From: Holophagaceae bacterium | Lineage (GTDB): Bacteria; Acidobacteriota; Holophagae; Holophagales; Holophagaceae | DNA length: 64,000 nucleotides | Assembly (NCBI GenBank): GCA_021286765.1 | Contig: JAJTBS010000001.1 | Location: 1,054,001-1,118,000 of the forward strand | Reading direction: 5' to 3' | Shown: positions 1 to 9,788 of the stretch, piece after piece | Layout of the letters: each line of letters starts with the position of its first letter | How positions within the stretch are numbered: the stretch's first letter is position 1 | Notes under the pieces: generated by a model | Told to the model about the DNA's origin: nothing | The model's input: the letters and a program-made list of their open reading frames with translations, nothing else | The model's database searches: none | Translations under genes and position numbers: made by a program

Positions 1-1
1 G

Positions 2-412
2 GGGTTCATCAGCCAGTGGATCGCCAGCCGGAAGAAGACCGTCCTGCTGTTCCAGGCTCTCACGCTGGCCACCGTCCTGCTCACGCTCTTCAGCCGCGGC
101 ATCTCCGCCCAGGCCTACTACCTGTTGTGCGTGGCGCTTGGCTTCTCCGCCGGCTACTGGGCCGTGTTCGTCACCATCGCCAGCGAGCAGTTCGGCACCA
201 ACATGCGGGCCACCGTCACAGTCACCGTACCCAACTTCGTGCGGGGGGCGGTCGTCCCCATCACCACCAGCTTTCTGGCCTTGAAGGCGCACTGGGGCAT
301 CGTCCACTCCGCGCTGTTCATCGGCCTCTGCTGCCTGGCTTTCGCGGCCCTCAGCCTCTGGGGCATGGAGGAGACCCATGCGAAGGATCTGGATTTCCTC
401 GAAGTGGATTGA
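2..412 (+). CDS. MFS transporter, C-terminal part (truncated by window edge)
   Basis: The frame is open from base 2 and ends at a TGA, so only the last ~136 residues of a membrane transporter are present. Four hydrophobic helices can be seen, with a basic cytoplasmic loop (SRKKTV) between the first two and the tail ending METHAKDLDFLEVD, typical of major facilitator superfamily C-terminal halves of the sugar/organic acid type. The substrate cannot be told from this fragment. It is followed by a 184-base gap in which I see no gene or clear terminator, and then by osmC-like on the same strand. Confidence 0.8.
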   Translation, partial: GFISQWIASRKKTVLLFQALTLATVLLTLFSRGISAQAYYLLCVALGFSAGYWAVFVTIASEQFGTNMRATVTVTVPNFVRGAVVPITTSFLALKAHWGIVHSALFIGLCCLAFAALSLWGMEETHAKDLDFLEVD

Positions 413-596
413 CCCTGCCTTGGTTTGAATTTTGCGACCTTGATTCAGGTTCAAAACGCCCCATGTTGGGGATCTTCATCCGAAGCACCCTGCGCCATCC
501 GCGAGGGGCTTCGTGGATGCTGACCCAGCGCATTCCCTGCGGCGGCGCATCGCGGGTCGCCCCGCACTAGGAAGCGTGCTTCCCAAAGGAGGAACC

Positions 597-1154
597 ATGG
601 GCAACACCGCAACCATGCACAACGGCGTGAACGTCGAGGAACTCGGCGCCCTCGTGTCCCGGGTCAAATCGAACCCGGCCCTCGGCAAGTTCCAGTTCCG
701 TTCCAAGGCCAGATGGATCAACCGCGCCCACTCCCAGAGCACCTTTGATTCCCTCTATGGCGTGGGGATCAACCACAAGCGATCCACGCCACTCTTCCAG
801 GAGTGCGACGAACCCGCCGCGCTCCTCGGCACCGACCTGGCCCCCAACGCCGGGGAGGCGGTGTTGCATGCGCTCAGTTCCTGCATGAGCGTGACCTACG
901 CCTACACGGCCGCCGCCATGGGCATCGACATCTCCAGCCTCAGCTTCGAGCTCGAGACCGACACGGACCTGCGGGGCTTCATGGAGCTGGACAAGAGCGT
1001 CCGCCCCGGACTCTCCCAGATCCGCGTCAAGGTCAACCTCGCCTGCAACGGAACCCCCAAGCAGATCGAGGAGCTCCATGCCCAGGTGCTGAGGACCTCC
1101 CCCATCTACGACACCTTGCGCAACCCGGTGGACATCAAGGTCTCCACGGGCTGA
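597..1154 (+). CDS. OsmC family protein
   Basis: A 185-residue cytoplasmic protein of the OsmC/Ohr fold, a family of thiol-dependent peroxide or hydroperoxide reductases. The conserved helix with the reactive cysteine is visible as GEAVLHALSSCMSVTYAY (about residues 90-107), followed by the typical beta segment (LRGFMELD...RPGLSQIRVKV) and an ACNG segment holding a second cysteine. The start at 597 is chosen because AAAGGAGG lies five bases upstream (585-592); the frame is open further upstream but without a signal. It sits alone between an MFS gene and a convergent SDR. The physiological substrate is not deducible. Confidence 0.85.
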   Translation: MGNTATMHNGVNVEELGALVSRVKSNPALGKFQFRSKARWINRAHSQSTFDSLYGVGINHKRSTPLFQECDEPAALLGTDLAPNAGEAVLHALSSCMSVTYAYTAAAMGIDISSLSFELETDTDLRGFMELDKSVRPGLSQIRVKVNLACNGTPKQIEELHAQVLRTSPIYDTLRNPVDIKVSTG

Positions 1155-1198
1155 TCTTGCGCCTGCCTGGGTCAACGGGAAGGGCCGACGCCGCGGAC

Positions 1199-1927
1199 CT
1201 AGAAGACGGCGTCGGCACCGCCGTCGATCGGGATCACCGCCCCCGTGGTCCAGCCACTCTCATCGCTTAGCAGATGGGCGGCCAGGGCGGCGACCTCGAG
1301 GGTGGTTCCGAGCCGCTGGAGCGGATTCACGCCCGAGAGCTTTGCCAGGTCCCCCGCGGGATCGGCGCTGGTCGCCAGGCGGGCATCCACCATGGGCGTG
1401 TGGACGGGCCCTGGGGCGATGGCGTTGCAGCGAATCCTTCGCGGCGCCCACTCCAGGGCCAGAACCCTGGCCAGCATGTGGATGCCGGCCTTGGCCACGC
1501 TGTAGGCGGCGCTGCTCGGAATGGCCCGGAGGCCGATGTTGGAGCCCACCAGCACGACGCTGGCCCCCTCCCTGAGCCTCGGCCCCAGGTGATGGGCCAT
1601 CAGCCAGGTCCCCGTCAGGTTGGCGGCCAGCACCGCCTCGAAATCCGCGGTGGAGGTGCCTTCCACCGAGCCGATCTTCAGGGCGCCAGCCCCGAGAAAC
1701 ATGCCGTCCAGGGGCCCGCAGGTCCCGGCAAAGGCGGCCACGGAGGCATCCGCTGTGTGGTCCAGCACCACGTGCTCCGCATCCGGAAGGGACTCCTGGA
1801 GGGTCGCCAGCTGACGCCCGACCAGCACCAGATCCGCCCCCCGATCCCGGAACATCCGGACCGCGGCCCGCCCGATGCCGCTCCCCGCGCCCGTGACCAG
1901 GATCCGCTTGCCGGCCAGCGAGGTCAC
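1199..1927 (-). CDS. SDR family oxidoreductase
   Basis: A 242-residue classical short-chain dehydrogenase/reductase. It has the N-terminal cofactor loop TGAGSGIG (residues ~12-19), an NxG-type segment (AANLTGTW), the catalytic Ser region (VLVGSN), the YSVAK Tyr-Lys pair near residue 153, and the C-terminal GGADAVF end seen in this family. The arginine-bearing second strand (GRQ) suggests NADP(H). Its start overlaps the stop of the hemerythrin gene upstream by 4 bases (ATGA), so the two are probably cotranscribed. The substrate is unknown; SDRs cannot be assigned one from motifs alone. Confidence 0.85.
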   Translation of the reverse strand: MTSLAGKRILVTGAGSGIGRAAVRMFRDRGADLVLVGRQLATLQESLPDAEHVVLDHTADASVAAFAGTCGPLDGMFLGAGALKIGSVEGTSTADFEAVLAANLTGTWLMAHHLGPRLREGASVVLVGSNIGLRAIPSSAAYSVAKAGIHMLARVLALEWAPRRIRCNAIAPGPVHTPMVDARLATSADPAGDLAKLSGVNPLQRLGTTLEVAALAAHLLSDESGWTTGAVIPIDGGADAVF

Positions 1928-2361
1928 GGCACAACCCCGGGCTCATCCCTCATCCAGGCACCCTCCGCATGCTGGAGGTGCTGGGCCATGCGCCGGTCCT
2001 CCTCGTTGATGTGGCGGAGCAGCCAATCCGTGAGGAAGTCAATGACCTCCTCCGTCAGGGTGGCCGGATTGTCCTTCGCCGCCTCCAGGAGCTGCCCCAC
2101 GCGGGCGCGCATGCGGTCATGGATCGCCTGATGGCCGGCCAGGCCGGGGTAGCCCACGACCTGCATCAGCCCCTCCTCCATGGAGAAGTGCGTATCCACA
2201 TAGTCGGCCAGAAACTGGAGCAGGGGCTGGATCCGGTCCTCCGGATGGTTTTCGTGGATGGCGACCAGCAGCGCTTCGAACTGGGCCAGCAGCGCCTGGT
2301 GCTGCTGGTCGATGAGCGTGATGCCCGTCTCCCAGGCCGGATTCCAGATCACCATGTTCAT
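1924..2361 (-). CDS. bacteriohemerythrin
   Basis: A 145-residue four-helix O2-binding protein with a non-heme di-iron site. The iron ligands of the family line up: His21 (DQQHQ), His58 and Glu62 (THFSMEE), His77 and His81 (GHQAIH), His117 and Asp122 (RHINEED). The N-terminal W-x3-W-x-TG-I-x3-DxQH signature is intact. Single-domain bacteriohemerythrins store or deliver O2, or buffer it in microaerophiles and anaerobes. It precedes the SDR with a 4-base overlap. Downstream of the DUF502 gene there is an 85-base gap, so it may have its own promoter. Confidence 0.92.
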   Translation of the reverse strand: MNMVIWNPAWETGITLIDQQHQALLAQFEALLVAIHENHPEDRIQPLLQFLADYVDTHFSMEEGLMQVVGYPGLAGHQAIHDRMRARVGQLLEAAKDNPATLTEEVIDFLTDWLLRHINEEDRRMAQHLQHAEGAWMRDEPGVVP

Positions 2362-2446
2362 CGGACCATCCCTCGGGCGACGCCCACTGACCTCAGTCTA
2401 GGCCGTCCGCCCGCGATTCAGCGGAATTTCCCCCCAGCATCCAGAC

Positions 2447-3061
2447 TCACCGTCCGCGAGGAACCTCGGGAACCACCACCCCGCCGCTCACAGCCCAGGT
2501 CAGGGCCTGGTCCGCGGTGAGGTCCGCGGGCCGCACCTTGGCGGCCTCGAGCATAATCACGTACCCGGAGGTGGGGTTGGGTGAGGTCGGTACGTAGACT
2601 GCGATCATCTCCTCGCCGCCGGGGACAGCCCAGGAGCAATCGCGGCTGGCCACAAAGCCCAGGGTGAAGGCACCCGCATGGGGCCACTCCACCAGGACCA
2701 CATCCTTGAAGCTCCCACCCTGCCCCGACTGGATGGCGCCCATGAGCTGGCGGGTGGCGCCATAGATGGATTTCACCACCGGCACATGGAGCATCAGTTC
2801 GTCGAGCCAGGCCAGGGCCTGGCGCCCGATGAAGTTCCCCACCAGCGCGCCCACCAGGAGCAGCAGCAGGATCGTGGCCAGGGCCGAGAACAGGGCGAGG
2901 CCCCAGGTCGGTGGGTCTGGAACATGGATCTGATGGGCGATCCAGGTCAGGGGCCCCCGGAAGATGCCCACCAGGGCCGTGAAGATGGCCTTGAGGATCC
3001 ATAGCGTCACCACCAGGGGCAGCAAGGTGAACAGGCCGGCGAGAAGGTACTTGCGGAGCAT
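2447..3061 (-). CDS. DUF502 family membrane protein
   Basis: A 204-residue inner-membrane protein. It begins MLRKYLLAGLFTLLPLVVTL, the usual DUF502 opening, has a second helix near residues 55-75 (SALATILLLLLVGALVGNFIG), then the conserved P-V-V-K-S-I-Y motif (HVPVVKSIYGATRQL, ~100-115) and a soluble C-terminal domain. No function is established for the family. The start shares one base with the pgsA stop codon (TGATG), so translation is coupled to pgsA; an upstream in-frame extension is rejected because it lies inside pgsA. Ordinary phospholipid-linked neighbourhood. Confidence 0.88.
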   Translation of the reverse strand: MLRKYLLAGLFTLLPLVVTLWILKAIFTALVGIFRGPLTWIAHQIHVPDPPTWGLALFSALATILLLLLVGALVGNFIGRQALAWLDELMLHVPVVKSIYGATRQLMGAIQSGQGGSFKDVVLVEWPHAGAFTLGFVASRDCSWAVPGGEEMIAVYVPTSPNPTSGYVIMLEAAKVRPADLTADQALTWAVSGGVVVPEVPRGR

Positions 3062-3705
3062 CAGGAATCCTTTGGTCCGGTCAGGTGGCTGTTCTCGGCC
3101 ATGATGCGGGGCCCCACCACCTTCCAGAATCCGTGGAAGTAGGAGATCGCGCTCCAGATCGCCAGGATGACGGCGCCCCAGAGGAGCAGGACGCCCATGC
3201 CCCAGAAGAAGCTGTAGGGCCGGTTCAGCTGGATGAAGAAATGGAAGATCTCCCGCTGGGTCCAGTCGTAGAGCCAGTAGTCGAGGCGGGGACCAAGAAT
3301 CAGGCAGGAGATGGCCGCCACCTGGAAGCCCATCTTCCATTTGCCGATGGTGCCCGCGGGAATGGTCAGGCCCTCCTCGCTGGCGATGCCCCGCAGGCCC
3401 GTGATGGCGAACTCGCGGGAGAGGATGATGAAGGTCATCCAGGCCGGGGCGAGGTTCAGCTCCACCAGGGAGATCAGGGCCCCGGCCACCAGCAGCTTGT
3501 CCGCCAGCGGATCCAGCAGCTTGCCCAGGGTCGTCACCTGCTTCCAGCGGCGGGCCAGATACCCATCCAGCCAGTCGGTGATGGAGGCCACCCAGAACAC
3601 CACCACGCCGATGACCTCATGGTTGGTCACCTTGGTCATGAGCACCACGACCAGGACGGGAACCATCAGGATGCGGATGAGCGAAAGCAGGTTCGGCAGG
3701 TTCAT
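3061..3705 (-). CDS. pgsA: CDP-diacylglycerol--glycerol-3-phosphate 3-phosphatidyltransferase
   Basis: This enzyme makes phosphatidylglycerol phosphate, the committed step to phosphatidylglycerol and cardiolipin, in the inner membrane. The CDP-alcohol phosphotransferase signature is complete: D-G-x2-A-R-x8-G-x3-D-x3-D, read as DGYLARRWKQVTTLGKLLD followed by PLADK at about residues 45-70. The N-terminus (NLPNLLSLIRI) is the standard T/S-x-x-R-I start of PgsA. At 214 residues it is slightly longer than the E. coli enzyme, with an insert around residues 125-150. It is followed with a one-base overlap by DUF502 and preceded by the YedF-like gene. Confidence 0.93.
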   Translation of the reverse strand: MNLPNLLSLIRILMVPVLVVVLMTKVTNHEVIGVVVFWVASITDWLDGYLARRWKQVTTLGKLLDPLADKLLVAGALISLVELNLAPAWMTFIILSREFAITGLRGIASEEGLTIPAGTIGKWKMGFQVAAISCLILGPRLDYWLYDWTQREIFHFFIQLNRPYSFFWGMGVLLLWGAVILAIWSAISYFHGFWKVVGPRIMAENSHLTGPKDS

Positions 3706-3742
3706 GGGGTGGGGATCGACTCCAGTTCCAGCCTAACGCCTT

Positions 3743-4309
3743 TTACAGGACTGTCAGGCCACCGCGAGCCAGGAGCTTCTGCCAGCCGCCGTCCGGCACC
3801 TGGTCAAACCCGCCAGCCTCCTGGCCGCCATGGGCCAGACTCGCGGTGGAGACGTGGACAGGGATGCCCCGGGCCCGGAGGCCCTCCAGGATGCCCACGG
3901 CGCCGGGGTCCTCCAGCAGCTCCACCGCCTGGTGGGCCAGGCAGAGCCAGGGCGTGCCCGGTTCGAGCTGATCGAGGGTCTCCAGCAGGAGGCGGCGGCC
4001 CAGGGCCCGATCGCCGGGAGCGAAGGCCGAGCGTAGCAGCAGCACAGGGCGGGTTGTCGTAGCCACGGGCGTGACCAGGGGTACCGCCCGGGAAGCCTGG
4101 GCCACCTGCAGCTCCCACAGCGCCCCCTGGCGGACCACGCGGACCGCCCGCCCCTGTTTCTCAAGAAACCCGGTGACGTTCACCCGAAGCAGATCGTCCT
4201 CGCCCCGGATGCGCATGGCCTCGCCGGGATGGTCCGCCAACAGGCCCCGCAGCTCCAGGAGCGCCTGGAAGACCGTGACATCAAGCAGTTCGAGGGTGAG
4301 GATATCCAT
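3743..4309 (-). CDS. YedF-like protein (degenerate TusA-like + DsrE-like domains)
   Basis: A 188-residue two-domain protein. Residues ~1-65 fold like TusA/SirA (LLRVNVTGFLEKQGRAVRVV matches the family's second half), but the sulfur-carrier CPxP motif is absent: the expected position reads LLDVTVFQALLELRG, with no cysteine. Residues ~80-180 resemble DsrE (VLLLRSAFAPGDRALGRRLL, then ILEGLRARGIPVHV). This order is that of YedF, linked to selenium metabolism in some genomes. No cysteine is left for sulfur or selenium transfer. The start ATG shares the palindrome CCATGG with the queG start on the other strand. Confidence 0.7.
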   Translation of the reverse strand: MDILTLELLDVTVFQALLELRGLLADHPGEAMRIRGEDDLLRVNVTGFLEKQGRAVRVVRQGALWELQVAQASRAVPLVTPVATTTRPVLLLRSAFAPGDRALGRRLLLETLDQLEPGTPWLCLAHQAVELLEDPGAVGILEGLRARGIPVHVSTASLAHGGQEAGGFDQVPDGGWQKLLARGGLTVL

Positions 4310-5270
4310 GGGAGGTGGCCTTCTCGTGCCAGTTGAACACCTGGATCCGCTGGCGTTCAAGGCCTGGCTTCGCTCCGAGGCCCTGGCCGCAGGCTTTGCG
4401 CGGATCGGCTTCGCCGCCTGCCATGGCTTCCAGGCGGAGGCCGCGCACCTCCAGGCCTGGTTCCAGGAGGGCCGCGGCTCCCTCCTGCCTTACTTGGATC
4501 CGACAACCCTTTTGGACCCCCGGGCGCTCTGGCCTCCGGCCCGCACGGCCCTGGTGGGCTTCTTCCCCTATGCCCGGCCCGAGGCGGTTCCCGGCTCGGA
4601 GCCGGGCAGCCTCAAGCTGAGTCGCTACCTCTGGGGCCCCGACTACCACATGCTCCTGAAGCCCAGGCTGACCCGGCTGCTGGAGGCGGCCCAGACCCGC
4701 TGGCCCGGGCTCGAAGGCCGCGTCTGTGTGGACACGGCCCCCCTGCTTGAGCGGCAGTTGGCGGCCCGGGCAGGCCTGGGCTGGCAGGGCAAGCACACCC
4801 TGCTCATCGCCGGCAAGAATGGCTCCTGGGGCTTCCTCGGCGCGCTGCTGTTGTCCGTGGACCTGCCCGCGGATGAGCCGGTGACCACTGAATTCTGCGG
4901 CACCTGCACCGCCTGCCTGGAGGTCTGCCCCTCCGGCGCCCTGGAGCCTTTCCGCCTCGACCCGGCCCGCTGCCTCACCACCTACACCATCGAAACCGAG
5001 GCCGAGCCGCCACCAGCGGTGGTCGAGGCCCTGGCCTCCAGCCGCTGGGCCGCGGGCTGTGACCTCTGCCAGGAGGTGTGCCCCTGGAACCGGGCCCCGG
5101 TGTGGGGCGACCCGGCCCTTTGGGGGGGCCCGAGCCCGCTCCACACCCGTTCTGCGGAAGATCTTCCCCGGGGTGCCGCCCAGTGGCGGAAGCTCACCCG
5201 GAGGACCGCCTTGAGGCGCGTGCGGGACCGCCACTGGCGGGCCACCCTGACCCGGATCCTCGGCTCGTGA
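4308..5270 (+). CDS. queG: epoxyqueuosine reductase
   Basis: QueG removes the epoxide of epoxyqueuosine in the last step of queuosine modification of tRNA wobble position 34, using cobalamin and two 4Fe-4S clusters. Both clusters are visible: CGTCTACLEVCPSGAL and CDLCQEVCPWNRAP (C-terminal third), along with the family motifs YLD near residue 65 and GWQGKHTLLI. It is 320 residues from ATG 4308, which has GAGG six bases upstream; a GTG at 4326 preceded by GGGAGGTGG is an equally good alternative start. It is divergent from the YedF-like gene with overlapping start codons and is followed by the speA promoter region. Confidence 0.93.
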   Translation: MGGGLLVPVEHLDPLAFKAWLRSEALAAGFARIGFAACHGFQAEAAHLQAWFQEGRGSLLPYLDPTTLLDPRALWPPARTALVGFFPYARPEAVPGSEPGSLKLSRYLWGPDYHMLLKPRLTRLLEAAQTRWPGLEGRVCVDTAPLLERQLAARAGLGWQGKHTLLIAGKNGSWGFLGALLLSVDLPADEPVTTEFCGTCTACLEVCPSGALEPFRLDPARCLTTYTIETEAEPPPAVVEALASSRWAAGCDLCQEVCPWNRAPVWGDPALWGGPSPLHTRSAEDLPRGAAQWRKLTRRTALRRVRDRHWRATLTRILGS

Positions 5271-5277
5271 TTTTTCA

Positions 5278-5307
5278 TTGGAAGTGTTCGGCTTTTGCCC
5301 ATATAAA
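5278..5307 (+). promoter_or_regulatory. putative sigma-70 promoter for speA
   Basis: A -35-like TTGGAA (5278-5283) and a -10-like TATAAA (5302-5307) are separated by 18 bases, in an AT-rich island just after the queG stop and ~50 bases before the speA start. In this GC-rich genome such a pair stands out. Predicted only; expression data would be needed to confirm. Confidence 0.5.
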
Positions 5308-5355
5308 CGAACTTCCGGCCAAAGGTGGCCGCCCCGGTTTGAGGAGGCCCCTCGG

Positions 5356-7251
<1,896 letters not shown>

Positions 7252-7252
7252 G

Positions 7253-7735
7253 TTACAAGATCCAGCGCGCCTCGGGCTTCTGCTTCCAGAGCCAGATGAT
7301 GTAGTCCACATTCTTCGGTGCGGCGCCCAGGGCCTTCAGCCGGGCCATGTTCTGGCCGCGGTGGTGCTGGCTGTGCAGGCAGACCTGCAGAAGCGCATCG
7401 GACACCGAGATAACGCAGGGCGGATCCGGGAACCAGGGCACCCGGACGGTCCGGGCCAGGGCCTCCTCGTCCAGACCAAGCCCCAGGGCCCGGAAGATCT
7501 GGTGGCTGGCTTCGCAGCGATCCTTCAATGCCTGGAAGCTGGGCAAAGGCCGCTCGGGAAAGGGGGCTGGGTCCCCCTTCAGAACCATCAGGAATCCCTC
7601 CTGGACCGAGACCTGGTGATCGGTCCGGGTGCGCAATTCCTCATCCGCCAGCAGGCCTGACTTCTGCCAGGCGTGGAAGAACATGGCATCCGCCCAGGCG
7701 TGGTGGCTGAGCAGATCCTTTAATGGGCCGATCAT
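7253..7735 (-). CDS. DinB family protein
   Basis: A 160-residue four-helix-bundle protein of the DinB/YfiT type, which often binds a metal through three histidines. Candidate ligands are in the first helix (LLSHHAWADAMFFHAW) and in the C-terminal HSQHHRGQNMARLKALG motif, which is the most recognisable DinB feature. Members include damage-inducible proteins and mycothiol- or bacillithiol-dependent transferases, so the activity is open. It is a lone gene convergent with speA; the 107 bases upstream hold nothing I recognise. Confidence 0.85.
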   Translation of the reverse strand: MIGPLKDLLSHHAWADAMFFHAWQKSGLLADEELRTRTDHQVSVQEGFLMVLKGDPAPFPERPLPSFQALKDRCEASHQIFRALGLGLDEEALARTVRVPWFPDPPCVISVSDALLQVCLHSQHHRGQNMARLKALGAAPKNVDYIIWLWKQKPEARWIL

Positions 7736-7842
7736 GATCCCCCCATCGCTCGGCGGATTCTACCGGAGGTCATGACTCCAGGGCGCTGGGTTTTCCCGGA
7801 CAATGGGCCCAGGCCACCCTTTACATCATCCAGGAGGAGCGA

Positions 7843-8730
7843 ATGGACATCCAGTCTGTCGGCATCGTCGGCTGCGGGCTCATGGGTTCGGGCATCGCCC
7901 AGTGCGCGGCGGAAGCCGGGTACGAAGTCTGGGTGAAGGAAGCCGATGCGGCCTTGCTCACCCGGGGCTTGGCCCGCATCCAGGGCGCCTGGGACCGGGC
8001 CGTGGCCAAGGGCAAGGCGACAGAGGCGCAGCGGGCCGCCTGGGCCGGGAACCTGCGCGGAACCCTCGCCTTTTCCGATCTGGCCACCTGCGCCCTGGTG
8101 GTGGAGGCCATTCCCGAACGGCTCGACCTCAAGCTGCAGACCTTCACCGAGCTCGACCGCGTGCTGGGCGCCACGGCCCTTCTCTGCACCAACACCTCCA
8201 GCCTCTCCGTGGCCCAGCTCAGCCCGGTCCTGGCGCCCCACCGCCTGCCCCGGCTCGCCGGACTGCACTTCTTCAACCCCGTTCCGGCCATGCCCCTGGT
8301 GGAGGTCATCCGCACCCTTGCCACCGGGGAGGACACCCTCGCCTCCTTGCGGGAATTCGCGCAGAGGCTCGGCAAGACGGCCGTCATGGCCCCGGACGCG
8401 CCTGGGTTCATCGTCAACCGCCTCCTGGTGCCCTACCTGCTGGATGCCATGCGCTGCGCCGAGCAGCGGCTGGCCAGCGTGGAGGACATCGACACCGGCA
8501 TGAAGCTGGGCTGCGGCCACCCCATGGGGCCCCTCCACCTCAGCGACTTCATCGGCCTCGACACCATGCAGAGCGTGGCCGAGGTGCTGTTCGAGGCCTT
8601 TGGTGAGCCCCGGTTCAAGGCCCCTGCCCTGCTCCGGCAGTTGGTGGCCTCCGGCCGGCTGGGCCGCAAGACCGGCTCGGGGTTCTACCGCTGGGAAGGC
8701 GAGAAGCGCCAGGAGGCCATGCCCCTTTGA
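7843..8730 (+). CDS. 3-hydroxyacyl-CoA dehydrogenase (3-hydroxybutyryl-CoA dehydrogenase type)
   Basis: A 295-residue NAD-dependent enzyme oxidising (S)-3-hydroxyacyl-CoA, or reducing acetoacetyl-CoA. The Rossmann loop GIVGCGLMGSGIAQ is at residues ~8-21. The catalytic His follows the family motif as LHFFNPVPAMPLVEVI (~140-155), with the partner Glu just after it, and NRLLVPYLLDAM and the C-terminal GRKTGSGFYRW box complete the fold. Length matches the single-domain Hbd/PaaH form. It has an AGGAGCGA ribosome binding site. No thiolase or crotonase gene is adjacent, so the pathway (beta-oxidation, butyrate or PHB metabolism) is not shown here. Confidence 0.92.
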   Translation: MDIQSVGIVGCGLMGSGIAQCAAEAGYEVWVKEADAALLTRGLARIQGAWDRAVAKGKATEAQRAAWAGNLRGTLAFSDLATCALVVEAIPERLDLKLQTFTELDRVLGATALLCTNTSSLSVAQLSPVLAPHRLPRLAGLHFFNPVPAMPLVEVIRTLATGEDTLASLREFAQRLGKTAVMAPDAPGFIVNRLLVPYLLDAMRCAEQRLASVEDIDTGMKLGCGHPMGPLHLSDFIGLDTMQSVAEVLFEAFGEPRFKAPALLRQLVASGRLGRKTGSGFYRWEGEKRQEAMPL

Positions 8731-8753
8731 GCCACTCCGGGTAGGCTGGCGGG

Positions 8754-9104
8754 ATGCTCGACCTCCTGCTGCTCCCTGCCGCCCTGCTGCTGGCGCTCGC
8801 CCTGGGCGCAGTCCGCCGGGGCGACCACCGGCTGCATGGCCACCTGATGACGGCCGGATTCACCTTCATTGGCCTCCGCCTGGTGCTACATCCGAGAAGC
8901 CTCGCACGGCATCACGTCGCGACTTGGCTCCTCACCTTGGCCGCCGCCGGGACGACCGTCCTCCTGGGGCGGCGCGCCCTGGCCTGGCGTGAGTCCAGAG
9001 GCCTGGGGCAGCGCCTACCCAGGATGCACCGGGCCTTCGGAACCGCCACCCTGATCGGACTGGCCCTGACCACCTTGGTGTGGCTGCTGCGCAACCGGAC
9101 TTGA
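8754..9104 (+). CDS. small hypothetical membrane protein
   Basis: A 116-residue protein with about four hydrophobic helices (residues ~2-20, 30-47, 57-74, 92-111) separated by short basic/histidine-containing loops (RRGDHRLHGH, HPRSLARHH). The arrangement resembles small DUF420/CopD-like four-helix membrane proteins, but I do not recognise a specific family. It begins 23 bases after the hydroxyacyl-CoA dehydrogenase, so it could be cotranscribed, and its stop abuts the convergent LytTR regulator. The spaced histidines could bind metal or heme; this is speculative. Confidence 0.6.
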   Translation: MLDLLLLPAALLLALALGAVRRGDHRLHGHLMTAGFTFIGLRLVLHPRSLARHHVATWLLTLAAAGTTVLLGRRALAWRESRGLGQRLPRMHRAFGTATLIGLALTTLVWLLRNRT

Positions 9105-9788
9105 TCAGATCCCCAGGGAGCGCCGCACCTCGTCCATGCGCCGGCGGCTGATGGCGATCCGCCCCGTGGCCAGGACCAGCTCATCTTCCGCCGTGACTTC
9201 CCGGACGGCCTCCAGGCGCACCAGGGCATTCCGATGGACCCGCATGAAGCCAAGATCCGCCAGCCGTTCCTCCCAGTGGGTCAGGGTTCCGTCCACCGGC
9301 AGGCAGCCCTCCCGGGTCCACGCCACGCAGTCCCCCAGATCGGCCACCAGGGCTTCCACCTCCTCAGGCCGCAGGAGCCGCGTCGTGCCCTTTTTCCGGA
9401 CCGGCAGCCGCAGCCACTCCTTCTGCAGCGGCTCGTCTTTCGGCCGGATGCGCGAGATGGCCTGCGCGACGTTCACGCGGGATATGGGCTTCAGCAGGTA
9501 GTGCACCGCCCCGCCCGCGAAGGCCTCGATGGCATGCTGCGGATAGGCTGTCACGAAGACCAGCGAAGGCCGCGGCTCGGGCAGCATGTGCATCAGCTCG
9601 GTGCCCTTGATGCCGGGCATTTCGATGTCGAGGAACACCGCGTCCGGCTGGAGTTCGGCAATGGCCGCCAGCCCGTGGCGGCCGTTCTCCGCCGAGGCCA
9701 CCACCGACACGCCCGGCAGTTCGGAGAGCAGCTCCACGAGATGCTCCCTGGCCAGGGGCTCGTCCTCGACGACCACGATGCGGATCAT
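9105..9788 (-). CDS. LytTR-type response regulator
   Basis: A 227-residue DNA-binding regulator. Residues 1-120 are a receiver with the acidic pair Glu8-Asp9, phosphoacceptor Asp54 (AVFLDIEMPG), Thr in FVTAYPQ and Lys in HYLLKPIS. Residues ~130-227 form a LytTR DNA-binding domain (FMRVHRNALVRLEAVREV). It is the partner of the kinase immediately upstream, whose stop overlaps this start by 4 bases (ATGA). An in-frame ATG four codons upstream is less likely because it lies inside the kinase reading region. Targets are unknown; LytTR systems often control surface, pilus or membrane-stress genes. Confidence 0.92.
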   Translation of the reverse strand: MIRIVVVEDEPLAREHLVELLSELPGVSVVASAENGRHGLAAIAELQPDAVFLDIEMPGIKGTELMHMLPEPRPSLVFVTAYPQHAIEAFAGGAVHYLLKPISRVNVAQAISRIRPKDEPLQKEWLRLPVRKKGTTRLLRPEEVEALVADLGDCVAWTREGCLPVDGTLTHWEERLADLGFMRVHRNALVRLEAVREVTAEDELVLATGRIAISRRRMDEVRRSLGI

